From assembly GCA_929200485.1 (NCBI GenBank), contig CAKMZU010000134.1, positions 2,228 to 7,992 of the forward strand: a DNA stretch of 5,765 nt, given 5' to 3'. The position numbers and the translations under genes were made by a program. The DNA is from an uncultured Gammaproteobacteria bacterium (GTDB lineage: Bacteria; Pseudomonadota; Gammaproteobacteria; Pseudomonadales; DT-91). This document shows positions 1-5,765 of the stretch, one piece after another (position 1 is the first letter of the stretch; each line of letters starts with the position of its first letter). The notes under the pieces were generated by a model. That model was not told the DNA's origin. It made no database searches and was given only the letters and a program-made list of their open reading frames with translations.

Positions 1-38
1 AGGCAATAAAGATTGATAAATAGAATGACAGAATTGGA

Positions 39-1160
39 TTAGTTTTGATTAAGAACGGCATCAAGCGCAGTGGCACATCTCGCGATATTCTGAGGATTGC
101 TTGAATACCCCATCAAGCCTATTCGCCAGATTTTTCCTGCCAAGGTACCAAGCCCCGCACCAATTTCAATATTGTGCTCGCCAAGCAAGGTTTTTCGAAT
201 GCTCTCATCATCAACGCCATTAGGAATGTTGACTGCATTGAGTTGAGGTAATCGTATATCTTCAGGAACAGCTAATGTGAGTCCGATTTTATTCAATGCG
301 TTTTTTAGTAAGTCATGATTGGCGTCGTGTCTTTGCCAAGCATTTTCCAGAGCTTCTTCTTTGAGTATAACTAACGACTCATGTAAGGCGTAAAGGCTAT
401 TTACGGGGGCTGTATGGTGATATGCACGTTTTTCCCCTTCACCCCAATAGCTCATAATAAGAGTCATATCCAAAAACCAACTTTGAATTTTACTCGAACG
501 AGTCTTGATTTGATTCACCGCCTCTTTAGAAAAAGTCACTGGCGATATTCCCGGGACACAGGAAAGGCATTTTTGCGTACCCGAATAACAGGCATCAATA
601 TGCCAATCATCAATGTAAAGTGGACTACCACCGAGTGAGGTTACCGCATCGACTATGGTTAGACATCCATAGGATTTTGCGATGTCACAAATAACTTTGG
701 CGTCACTTAAAACGCCGGTAGAAGTTTCTGCATGAACAAATGCAACGATTTTAACATCGTTATGGGTTTTGAGCGCAGTTTCGAGTTTTTCAGGATCAAC
801 CGCTTGCCCCCAGTCATCTTCTACCAGTATGGGGTTGCCGCCGCAGCGTTCAACATTTTCTTGCATTCGTTGGCCGAAAACACCATTTTTACAAATAATG
901 ACCTTATCTCCCGGCTCGACAAGATTGACAAAACAAGCTTCCATACCGGCAGATCCGGGTCCGGAAATGGGTAGCGATAAGTCATTGTGAGTATTGAATG
1001 CGTACTGCAATAAAGATCGTATGTCATCCATTAGCGCGATAAATGCGATATCCAAATGTCCAATCGTTGGTCGACCCAATGCAGATAATACTCTAGGGCT
1101 AACATTTGATGGCCCAGGCCCCATTAAGAGTCTTTCGGGAGGGTAGAATGTGTTTGACAT
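39..1160 (-). CDS. Class V PLP aminotransferase, alanine--glyoxylate aminotransferase-like
   Basis: This cytosolic fold-type I PLP enzyme probably transfers an amino group from alanine, serine or a related donor to glyoxylate, giving glycine. At 373 aa it has the normal family length and no signal peptide. Visible motifs are the N-terminal GPGPSN (residues 14-19), IGH (33-35), the cofactor loop SGPGSAGMEA (66-75), the ETSTG turn (145-149), VDAVTSLGG with the pyridine-contacting Asp171, SGTQK with the PLP-forming Lys197, YHHTAPV (247-253), and WRIGLMG, whose Arg346 should bind the substrate carboxylate. YHHT-PV and the residues after it closely resemble animal AGXT. The C-terminal LAGKIWRIG-MGYS stretch also resembles ureidoglycine--glyoxylate aminotransferase (PucG), so that activity, or serine--glyoxylate activity, remains possible. 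The start at 1160 gives the expected N-terminus, and an in-frame TGA lies just upstream; no strong ribosome binding site is visible. It lies 148 bp after glcB on the same strand, which suggests a shared role in glyoxylate use. The family call is firm; the amino donor is not. Confidence 0.93.
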   Translation of the reverse strand: MSNTFYPPERLLMGPGPSNVSPRVLSALGRPTIGHLDIAFIALMDDIRSLLQYAFNTHNDLSLPISGPGSAGMEACFVNLVEPGDKVIICKNGVFGQRMQENVERCGGNPILVEDDWGQAVDPEKLETALKTHNDVKIVAFVHAETSTGVLSDAKVICDIAKSYGCLTIVDAVTSLGGSPLYIDDWHIDACYSGTQKCLSCVPGISPVTFSKEAVNQIKTRSSKIQSWFLDMTLIMSYWGEGEKRAYHHTAPVNSLYALHESLVILKEEALENAWQRHDANHDLLKNALNKIGLTLAVPEDIRLPQLNAVNIPNGVDDESIRKTLLGEHNIEIGAGLGTLAGKIWRIGLMGYSSNPQNIARCATALDAVLNQN

Positions 1161-1208
1161 CTTGTGGTTTCAATTTGATTTGTTTGTGGGGGTAGAAACG
1201 CTCAGGGT

Positions 1209-1236
1209 GAATGGGGGGAGTATACTCCTCCCTTTC
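1209..1236. promoter_or_regulatory. Imperfect 28-bp inverted repeat with GTATAC core, upstream of the aminotransferase gene
   Basis: The element is centred on the self-complementary AGTATACT (1219-1226). Twelve of its 14 base pairs are symmetric; the mismatches are at 1212/1233 and 1216/1229. It lies in the 148-bp gap between glcB and the aminotransferase, about 50 bp before the latter's start codon. It shares the GTATAC core with the perfect palindrome before glcB, so a common DNA-binding protein is a reasonable inference. In a minus-strand transcript it could also fold into a G/C-rich hairpin with a UAUA loop. No T-run follows in that direction, so an intrinsic terminator is unlikely. I see no clear sigma-70 promoter in this gap. 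Confidence 0.45.
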
Positions 1237-1308
1237 TCTGGTACTTTGCTTTAGCACGCCGTTAGATAAATGTACCCGACAATGGCGGTGAATGAATACG
1301 CGGGTTTA

Positions 1309-3498
1309 TTACGCAACGTTTTTTAACACACTGTCTTTATGTTCTTTTCTTCGTCGGTGCAAAGCAGGCTCGGTATAGCCGTTGACCACCTCTTTGCCAT
1401 GGATAATTAAATCCCATGCGGCAGCAAGTGCAGGGCGGTTTGAAATATCGCCGCAATCCGGTAGCAGTGGAGCATATTCCGGGTCACTTAGATTTTGCTG
1501 GTCGACGACTTTGGCCATGCGTCGAATAGAATCTAACACATCTTGTTGAGTGCAAATTCCGTGATGTATCCAGTTGCACAAATGTTGGCTGGATATTCGA
1601 AGCGTTGCTCTATCTTCCATAAGGCCAATATCATTAATATCAGGTACTTTTGAGCAGCCGACCCCTTGGTCTATCCAGCGTGAAACATAGCCAAGTATGC
1701 CTTGGATGTTATTGTCGATTTCTTTATTCACATCCTTAACTTCAAGACTATCAGTGAGTAATGGAATCGTTAATAAACTCTCCATAGACTCGGTATCCTT
1801 ATGTTGGATAACACGCTTTTGCTCATCAAAAACATCAACTGTATGGTAATGAATGGCATGTAAGGTGGCGGCGGTTGGGGACGGTACCCATGCTGTGGAA
1901 GCACCAGATTTAGGGTGCTCAATTTTTTGCATCAGCATATCCGCCATTCTGTCAGGCATTGCCCACATGCCTTTGCCGATCTGCGCCTTTCTATGGAAGC
2001 CGCATTCAAGCGCAATGCTGACATTGCGTTTCTCATAAGCGTTAATCCAGGCCGAATGCTTCATTTCTGTTTTCGGAACAACTGCCCCTGCTTCCATTGA
2101 CGTGTGAATCTCGTCGCCGGTTCGATCGAGAAAACCGGTATTGACAAATACAATGCGTTGTCTCGCTTGGTAAATACAGGATTTAAGATTAATGGATGTT
2201 CGCCGCTCTTCATCCATTAAACCTAATTTGATGGTATTGGGTGCTAAGCCAAGTGCCTGTTCAATAAGCTCAAATGATCGACAGGTAAATGCGACTTCTT
2301 CCGGTCCATGAAGCTTGGGTTTGACAATGTATATGCTGCCTTTCCTGGAATTCTTGTCAGTCTGTGTTGATTGCAGATCATGGAGACCAGCTAAGGCCGA
2401 AATAAACCCATCGATCAAACCTTCAGGGATTTCGTTTTCAAATTCATCAAGAACCATATCGGTTTTCATTAACAGGCCAACATTGCGAACCATAAGTAGA
2501 CTCCGGCCTTTAAGACGAATGTTATTGCCCACGCTATCGGTATAAAATCTATCCTTTGCCAAGGCTCGAGAGTTTACTTTACCTGCTTTGGTAAAATCTG
2601 CTGTCAGATCTCCTTGCATCAATCCAAGCCAGTTTCTGTATACCTCAACTTTGTCTTCACTATCGACAGCAGCAACAGAGTCTTCAAAGTCCTGAATAGT
2701 TGTAACAGCAGATTCAAGTAATATATCACTAAGGTTTGCTTTATCTGCGTACCCAATATCATCATCTTTGTTAATAACGAGCGATATATGTAATCCGTTA
2801 TGAAGAAACAGTATCTCACTCGGTGCTAAGGGCTCCCCAATATAACCTGCAAATAATCGCTCATCATAGAGTGTTGTCACTTCGCCATTTTCTAAAACGG
2901 CTCGGCATGAACCGTTGCCAAAATAATAACGCACGACTTCATGATGGCTGCCTTCTTCCAGAGGGATGATATCATCAAGGAAGGTTTTGGCTTGATGGGT
3001 AACAGACTGCCCCCTTTGCGGGTTGTATCGCTTGCCTGGTTCAAGGCCTTCTTTCTGAGCAATAATATCTGTGCCGTAAAACGCATCATAAAGACTTCCC
3101 CATCGTGCATTCGCTGCATTGATTGCGTATCGTGCATTCTTAACGGGGACGACTAATTGCGGTCCTGAGATAGTCGCGACTTCGTCATCAACATTGGCTG
3201 TTTCTATACAAAAATCTGCCGGCTCATCCAATAGATAGTCGATGCTTTTGAGGAACGACTGATATTCGTCAAATGAAAATCCCGATTTACGCTTTCTATG
3301 CCAGGCATCAATCATGCCCTGTTTTTCTGAACGCTGACTCAGGAGGCTGTCGTTAGCGTCTGAAAGACTGTCAATGAGATGGCTTAATCCATCAAACACG
3401 CGATTAGGTGTTAGGCCTGAACCTGGGACAAGCTCGTTAACAATGAAGTTATAGAGATTTCGTTTAATGTTAAGATTTGACGTTTTAATATAGGTCAT
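1309..3498 (-). CDS. glcB: Malate synthase G
   Basis: Malate synthase G condenses glyoxylate with acetyl-CoA to form malate and CoA in the cytosol, as a Mg2+-dependent monomer. The 729-aa length matches the roughly 720-aa G isoform rather than the shorter A isoform (AceB). Similarity to the E. coli enzyme runs from end to end. Landmarks are GPQLVVP (112-118), NARYAINAANARWGSLYDA (121-139), DFEDSVAAVD (270-279), GRSLLMVRNVG with active-site Arg338, MDEERRT with Mg ligand Glu430, GFLDRTGDEIHTSMEAG with Mg ligand Asp458, GKAQIGKGMWAMPD-type sequence (504-516), AWVPSPTAATLHA (536-548), GCSKVPD with the conserved Cys615, and LMEDRATLRISSQ with the catalytic base Asp629. The usual TEPALHRRR tail is present. 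No frameshift or missing catalytic residue is seen. The start at 3498 is supported by AAGGG seven bases upstream. It follows the LysR gene by 148 bp and precedes the glyoxylate aminotransferase; a 22-bp palindrome in its leader suggests repressor control. Confidence 0.98.
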   Translation of the reverse strand: MTYIKTSNLNIKRNLYNFIVNELVPGSGLTPNRVFDGLSHLIDSLSDANDSLLSQRSEKQGMIDAWHRKRKSGFSFDEYQSFLKSIDYLLDEPADFCIETANVDDEVATISGPQLVVPVKNARYAINAANARWGSLYDAFYGTDIIAQKEGLEPGKRYNPQRGQSVTHQAKTFLDDIIPLEEGSHHEVVRYYFGNGSCRAVLENGEVTTLYDERLFAGYIGEPLAPSEILFLHNGLHISLVINKDDDIGYADKANLSDILLESAVTTIQDFEDSVAAVDSEDKVEVYRNWLGLMQGDLTADFTKAGKVNSRALAKDRFYTDSVGNNIRLKGRSLLMVRNVGLLMKTDMVLDEFENEIPEGLIDGFISALAGLHDLQSTQTDKNSRKGSIYIVKPKLHGPEEVAFTCRSFELIEQALGLAPNTIKLGLMDEERRTSINLKSCIYQARQRIVFVNTGFLDRTGDEIHTSMEAGAVVPKTEMKHSAWINAYEKRNVSIALECGFHRKAQIGKGMWAMPDRMADMLMQKIEHPKSGASTAWVPSPTAATLHAIHYHTVDVFDEQKRVIQHKDTESMESLLTIPLLTDSLEVKDVNKEIDNNIQGILGYVSRWIDQGVGCSKVPDINDIGLMEDRATLRISSQHLCNWIHHGICTQQDVLDSIRRMAKVVDQQNLSDPEYAPLLPDCGDISNRPALAAAWDLIIHGKEVVNGYTEPALHRRRKEHKDSVLKNVA

Positions 3499-3505
3499 TT
3501 TCTTG

Positions 3506-3510
3506 CCCTT
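3506..3510 (-). promoter_or_regulatory. Ribosome binding site of glcB
   Basis: The minus strand reads AAGGG here, followed by seven bases and the ATG at 3498. This is a well-placed Shine-Dalgarno sequence and the clearest in the window. It fixes the glcB start, which gives the normal N-terminus of malate synthase G. Confidence 0.65.
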
Positions 3511-3541
3511 AACATGATAGGTTTCGAGGCTAGGAATAGTA

Positions 3542-3563
3542 AGTGTATACCATGGTATACACT
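3542..3563. promoter_or_regulatory. Perfect 22-bp palindrome, probable operator in the glcB leader
   Basis: The half-site AGTGTATACCA is followed directly by its exact reverse complement, giving 22 bp of perfect symmetry. It contains two GTATAC cores (3545-3550 and 3555-3560) whose centres are 10 bp apart, one helical turn. This suits two dimers on one DNA face or one dimer on nested half-sites. Such symmetry is expected by chance only about once in several hundred windows of this size. On the minus strand a -10-like TAGAAT (3569-3574) lies just upstream, which would put the palindrome across the start of transcription, where a bound repressor would block glcB. That promoter is tentative, because the nearest -35-like hexamer, TTTACA (3595-3600), is 20 bp away. 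The cores resemble GntR-family sites (T-GT--AC-A type), but a TetR-type binder is also possible. Confidence 0.7.
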
Positions 3564-3646
3564 AATTTATTCTACCTATATTGGATATTTATTTTGTAAA
3601 TGTTAGTGCTGAAAGGGTTTTTGGTGGTTTAACATGAAAAGAGAAA

Positions 3647-4609
3647 TTAGTTGTTAAAATAATGGGTATTGGATTTTGGTTCATTGGCATTCGCCGAAAT
3701 GATTTCTCTCAGCCAGCGATGGCGTTTGTCTTTGTGTACTTTCGGACTCCACGCCATCTTAATTTCAATCGGTGTTATTTCAAACGGAGGCTTTGAGATG
3801 ACCAGATTCAGGTTAGCTTCACAGAAACGTGTGGCGCGTGAAGGCAGTGTCACGACAAGATCGCTTTTTTCAGCAAGCAAAATTGCCGATTGGTAATGCC
3901 TTGTGAAAAGACCAATGGTTCGTCGGCGACCGATTTTTTTCATATGTTTGTCGACCCAACCCAAACGTGGCGCATTGGAACTTTCCATTCGCTCCCCAGT
4001 GCCCATGCCGGTTTTACTAACCCAGATGTGATCTGCTTTTAAATAGGAATCCATGGTGAGTTCACTATTTAGGACATGCGCTTTGTTGTACACACAAACA
4101 TAATGATCGTTCCACAGATTTTTTTGATAAAACGATTGGGGGAGAGAGTCAAATCGGTTGATAATCATATCAACATAGCCCATCTCCAGGTCAGACAAGT
4201 TAACATCGCTCGGTGTTATCAAATCCAAGGTGACATGAGGTGCTTCTTTACGCAGATACATCAGTAAAGGCGGAATCAATGTTGACTCAACATAGTCACT
4301 CACGGCAATTCGAAACACGTCGGATGAAGTCTTATGGTCAAACTTCTTTTCACGAAAAATAATCTCTTCCATGCTTTCTACGACGGTTCGAACTTCAGAT
4401 TGCAACTCTAAGGCGAATTTTGTTGGTGACATGCCCTGACTGGAACGGACTAGGATATCATCATCAAATAAATCTCTCAGTCGCTTTAGAATATTACTCA
4501 TTGCCGGCTGGGTTATTCCCAAATCGTTAGCTGAGCGGGTGACACTTTTTGTGCGCAAAAGAGAGTCTAAATAGATTAAAAGATTTAGGTCGACTTGGCC
4601 TAAATTCAT
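3647..4609 (-). CDS. LysR-type transcriptional regulator
   Basis: This 320-aa protein has the standard LysR layout and length. An N-terminal winged helix-turn-helix covers roughly residues 6-65 (VDLNLLIYLDSLL, then KSVTRSANDLGITQPAMSNILKRL, the DDDILVRSSQGMSPT wing). A linker helix (about 66-92) follows, then a periplasmic-binding-protein-like effector domain from about residue 97. The DLNLL opening and the DDDILVR-SQGM-PT wing resemble the NodD/LeuO-like branch. No signal peptide or membrane segment is present, so it is a cytosolic DNA-binding protein. The start at 4609 gives the usual N-terminus; only a weak GAG-type ribosome binding site precedes it. LysR regulators are often divergent from their targets, but here glcB lies downstream on the same strand and the divergent neighbour is a TetR gene. 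It could activate glcB and the aminotransferase in response to a glyoxylate-pathway metabolite. That role is inferred from position only; the ligand is unknown. Confidence 0.94.
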   Translation of the reverse strand: MNLGQVDLNLLIYLDSLLRTKSVTRSANDLGITQPAMSNILKRLRDLFDDDILVRSSQGMSPTKFALELQSEVRTVVESMEEIIFREKKFDHKTSSDVFRIAVSDYVESTLIPPLLMYLRKEAPHVTLDLITPSDVNLSDLEMGYVDMIINRFDSLPQSFYQKNLWNDHYVCVYNKAHVLNSELTMDSYLKADHIWVSKTGMGTGERMESSNAPRLGWVDKHMKKIGRRRTIGLFTRHYQSAILLAEKSDLVVTLPSRATRFCEANLNLVISKPPFEITPIEIKMAWSPKVHKDKRHRWLREIISANANEPKSNTHYFNN

Positions 4610-4641
4610 TGTGCTTTATCTCGAAATAGATATAAATGTAG

Positions 4642-4670
4642 ACTGTAGTGTTCTTTTATTTGTAAGGCAA
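4642..4670 (-). promoter_or_regulatory. Candidate sigma-70 promoter of the LysR gene
   Basis: On the minus strand TTGCCT (4665-4670) and TACAGT (4642-4647) are separated by 17 bp. Each matches four of six positions of the -35 and -10 consensus. The predicted start of transcription is about 25 bp before the LysR start codon. The match is modest, and this region is AT-rich enough to produce such pairs by chance. Confidence 0.35.
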
Positions 4671-4696
4671 TATTAATTTATCAATATTTAAATTTA
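4668..4696. repeat. Short AT-rich tandem direct repeat in the lysR-tetR intergenic region
   Basis: CAATATTAATTTAT (4668-4681) is followed immediately by the near copy CAATATTTAAATTTA (4682-4696), giving two units in tandem with one extra base in the second. The repeat abuts the -35 of the candidate LysR promoter, where a regulator or a bending protein could bind. The low base complexity makes a chance origin quite possible. Confidence 0.3.
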
Positions 4697-4761
4697 CCCG
4701 AACGCTATTGGGATAAATAGTCGATGGTTAAGTTCAAAATGGTACGACGTTAAAAATCGAT

Positions 4762-4790
4762 TTCACGTTATAAGAAAAAATGGATAAAAT
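4762..4790 (+). promoter_or_regulatory. Candidate sigma-70 promoter of the TetR gene
   Basis: TTCACG (4762-4767, four of six to the -35 consensus) and TAAAAT (4785-4790, five of six to the -10) are spaced by the ideal 17 bp, with the start codon 35 bp further on. A 10-bp palindrome, AAATCGATTT (4754-4763), overlaps the -35 and could be an autoregulatory operator. Palindromes this short are expected several times per window by chance. Confidence 0.45.
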
Positions 4791-4825
4791 AATAAAGACA
4801 GTAATCAAATAAGAATACAGGGTCT

Positions 4826-5425
4826 ATGGTCGAACTGACAAAAAGAGAAGCGCGGAAGCGAAAAATTAAGCAAAATATTTTGCAGAAATCGTACATCCTG
4901 TTTGTCAAAAATGGTTACGAAAATACTACCGTTGGAGAAATTTTGAAGGCGTCAGAAGTCTCCAGGAGAACATTTTTTAAGTATTTTCCAACCAAGCAGG
5001 ATTTGCTACATCACTTTTCCAGGGAAATGGTTCGTGTAACCCGCTTAAAAATATTAAAATATGCTGATAATGGATGGTCGACCAAGCGTCGATTGAATGC
5101 ATATTTTAAATATTCCGTTATCAGTGTGAAGAAAACCAATGAGTTTGCGAAAATTTTGCTCAAAAATGCGATGGGTTCATTGCCTAAAGTCGAGAGTGAT
5201 TCTTCTTCATGCCAATTAGAAGGCATTCAAGAGGCCTTTCTCGAGCTTCTTCGTCAGGGCTACGAACAAGGCGAATTGAATACATCAATGCCCTTAGAGT
5301 TTCATGCGCAAATCGTCATGGGGATCTATAATTCGGTTATTATTAATTGGCTGAATAAGACGGAATACCCATTAGAAAATCGGATGGCCCAAGCGGCAAA
5401 AGTCGCATTAAAGGCCATTTCATAA
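4826..5425 (+). CDS. TetR/AcrR-family transcriptional regulator
   Basis: This 199-aa protein has the usual TetR length and an all-helical character. The basic N-terminus (KREARKRKIKQNIL) leads into helix 1 (about 12-29, with LFVKNGYENTTV). The helix-turn-helix follows at about residues 34-53, VGEILKASEVSRRTFFKYF, then the conserved PTKQDLL that begins helix 4. The C-terminal ligand and dimer domain (about 65-199) is poorly conserved, so the inducer cannot be named. It is a cytosolic, probably dimeric repressor. The ATG at 4826 follows AGGG (4819-4822) with a short three-base spacing, and the N-terminus aligns with the family without extension. It is divergent from the LysR gene across 216 bp and no transporter or enzyme gene follows it closely. 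Its target may be itself, the LysR gene, the downstream small gene, or something outside the window. Confidence 0.92.
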   Translation: MVELTKREARKRKIKQNILQKSYILFVKNGYENTTVGEILKASEVSRRTFFKYFPTKQDLLHHFSREMVRVTRLKILKYADNGWSTKRRLNAYFKYSVISVKKTNEFAKILLKNAMGSLPKVESDSSSCQLEGIQEAFLELLRQGYEQGELNTSMPLEFHAQIVMGIYNSVIINWLNKTEYPLENRMAQAAKVALKAIS

Positions 5426-5561
5426 GCGTAGTTTGATAGAAGGCATTCTGATTGAGATAGGGTGCTAGAACTATTTTAGGCGCGATTATTCAAACACTAA
5501 TCACAGCCTTTTTAACCATAAAGTTGAATGGGTATTATTGTCAGAAGACAAGTGAATAGCA

Positions 5562-5595
5562 CACTAAAAATATGGCACTGTTTAGTGATTTTAGT
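5562..5595. repeat. Inverted and direct TTTAGTG-type repeats upstream of the small membrane-protein gene
   Basis: CACTAAA (5562-5568) is exactly inverted as TTTAGTG (5581-5587) with a 12-base loop, and a further TTTTAGT follows at 5589-5595. They sit in the 236-bp gap after the TetR gene, 67 bp before the next candidate start. The arrangement could be a regulator binding site or a weak hairpin. There is no G/C-rich stem, so a terminator is not supported. Otherwise this gap (5426-5661) shows no convincing gene or RNA. Confidence 0.3.
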
Positions 5596-5661
5596 CTGTT
5601 CAGGAAACTTTAAGTCACCAATGATATATTATGTCCAGACATTTCTTTTTTAAGAAGTTGG

Positions 5662-5765
5662 ATGAAAATGCTTAAAAAACTAGTAATTCTCGCGTTAGCG
5701 CTCGTGGGACTTAATTGGCTGTTTGGGTCAAAGGGCGACGATAACAACTATGACTGGAATGATTG
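5662..5765 (+). CDS. Small protein with N-terminal membrane segment, partial (runs off the window)
   Basis: The reading frame is open from ATG 5662 to the window edge, 34 complete codons. It reads MKMLKKLVILALALVGLNWL, then FGSKGDDNNYDWND. The positive start (K2, K4, K5, K6 side) and the hydrophobic run at about residues 8-22 fit a membrane anchor or uncleaved signal; no lipobox cysteine is visible. The segment after it is acidic and polar. An internal ATG at 5668, preceded by GGA, is an alternative start. I do not recognise the protein and the 3' end is missing, so its length and role are unknown. The coding call rests on the membrane-protein-like composition and the open frame. Confidence 0.55.
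   Translation, partial: MKMLKKLVILALALVGLNWLFGSKGDDNNYDWND

Noticed and set aside
414..990. Several open frames of 70 to 80 codons on the plus strand opposite the aminotransferase gene
   Set aside because: They lie antisense to a well-supported conserved gene, resemble no family I know, and lack ribosome binding sites.
1271..1305. ACCCG...CGGGT pair followed by T-rich sequence, a possible terminator between glcB and the aminotransferase
   Set aside because: The stem is only 5 bp with a loop of more than 20 bases, and the T-rich side is on the plus strand, opposite to the direction of transcription here.
2638..2643. A further GTATAC inside glcB
   Set aside because: It has no symmetric flanks and one or two such hexamers are expected by chance in this length; it is not counted as an operator.
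1070..5082. Five copies of GTCGAC (1070, 1501, 3950, 4589, 5077), more than the one or two expected
   Set aside because: All five lie inside coding regions, in different reading frames and orientations, without regular spacing or shared flanks. They look like codon-driven coincidence.
5528..5653. A 41-codon open frame on the plus strand in the gap after the TetR gene
   Set aside because: It has no ribosome binding site, an unremarkable mixed composition including several cysteines and aromatics, and it overlaps the repeats and likely promoter region of the next gene. It is most likely a chance frame.

Overview
The window holds four complete protein genes and the start of a fifth. Moderate-to-low GC, a full-length malate synthase G and the style of the two regulators suggest a gammaproteobacterium, perhaps a marine or free-living one. 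That placement is inferred from protein character alone, not from a marker gene.

Layout. Three genes lie head to tail on the minus strand. In order of transcription they are a LysR-type regulator (4609 to 3647), malate synthase G, glcB (3498 to 1309), and a class V PLP aminotransferase closest to alanine--glyoxylate aminotransferase (1160 to 39). Each pair is separated by 148 bp. A TetR-type regulator (4826 to 5425) is transcribed divergently from the LysR gene across a 216-bp AT-rich region. After a 236-bp gap with no convincing gene, a small protein with one N-terminal hydrophobic segment starts at 5662 and runs off the window.

How the genes fit together. The aminotransferase and malate synthase G share glyoxylate. 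The first interconverts glyoxylate and glycine by exchanging an amino group with alanine, serine or a similar donor. The second condenses glyoxylate with acetyl-CoA to give malate. Together they could carry glycine- or glyoxylate-yielding substrates into the TCA cycle, or keep glyoxylate low. No isocitrate lyase, glycolate oxidase or purine/allantoin gene is visible, so the glyoxylate source is unknown. The window ends just after the aminotransferase, so a longer operon is possible.

Regulation. The most striking non-coding signal is a perfect 22-bp palindrome at 3542-3563 in front of glcB. It is built from two GTATAC cores exactly one helical turn apart. A second, imperfect 28-bp inverted repeat with the same GTATAC core (1209-1236) lies in front of the aminotransferase. 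They look like operators for one shared repressor. Neither local regulator gene has the same element in its own upstream region.

I see no RNA genes, insertion sequences, CRISPR arrays or convincing intrinsic terminators. The protein-coding content is a conventional metabolic locus; I do not see evidence for a new kind of system here. The paired palindromes and the unresolved aminotransferase substrate are the points worth following.
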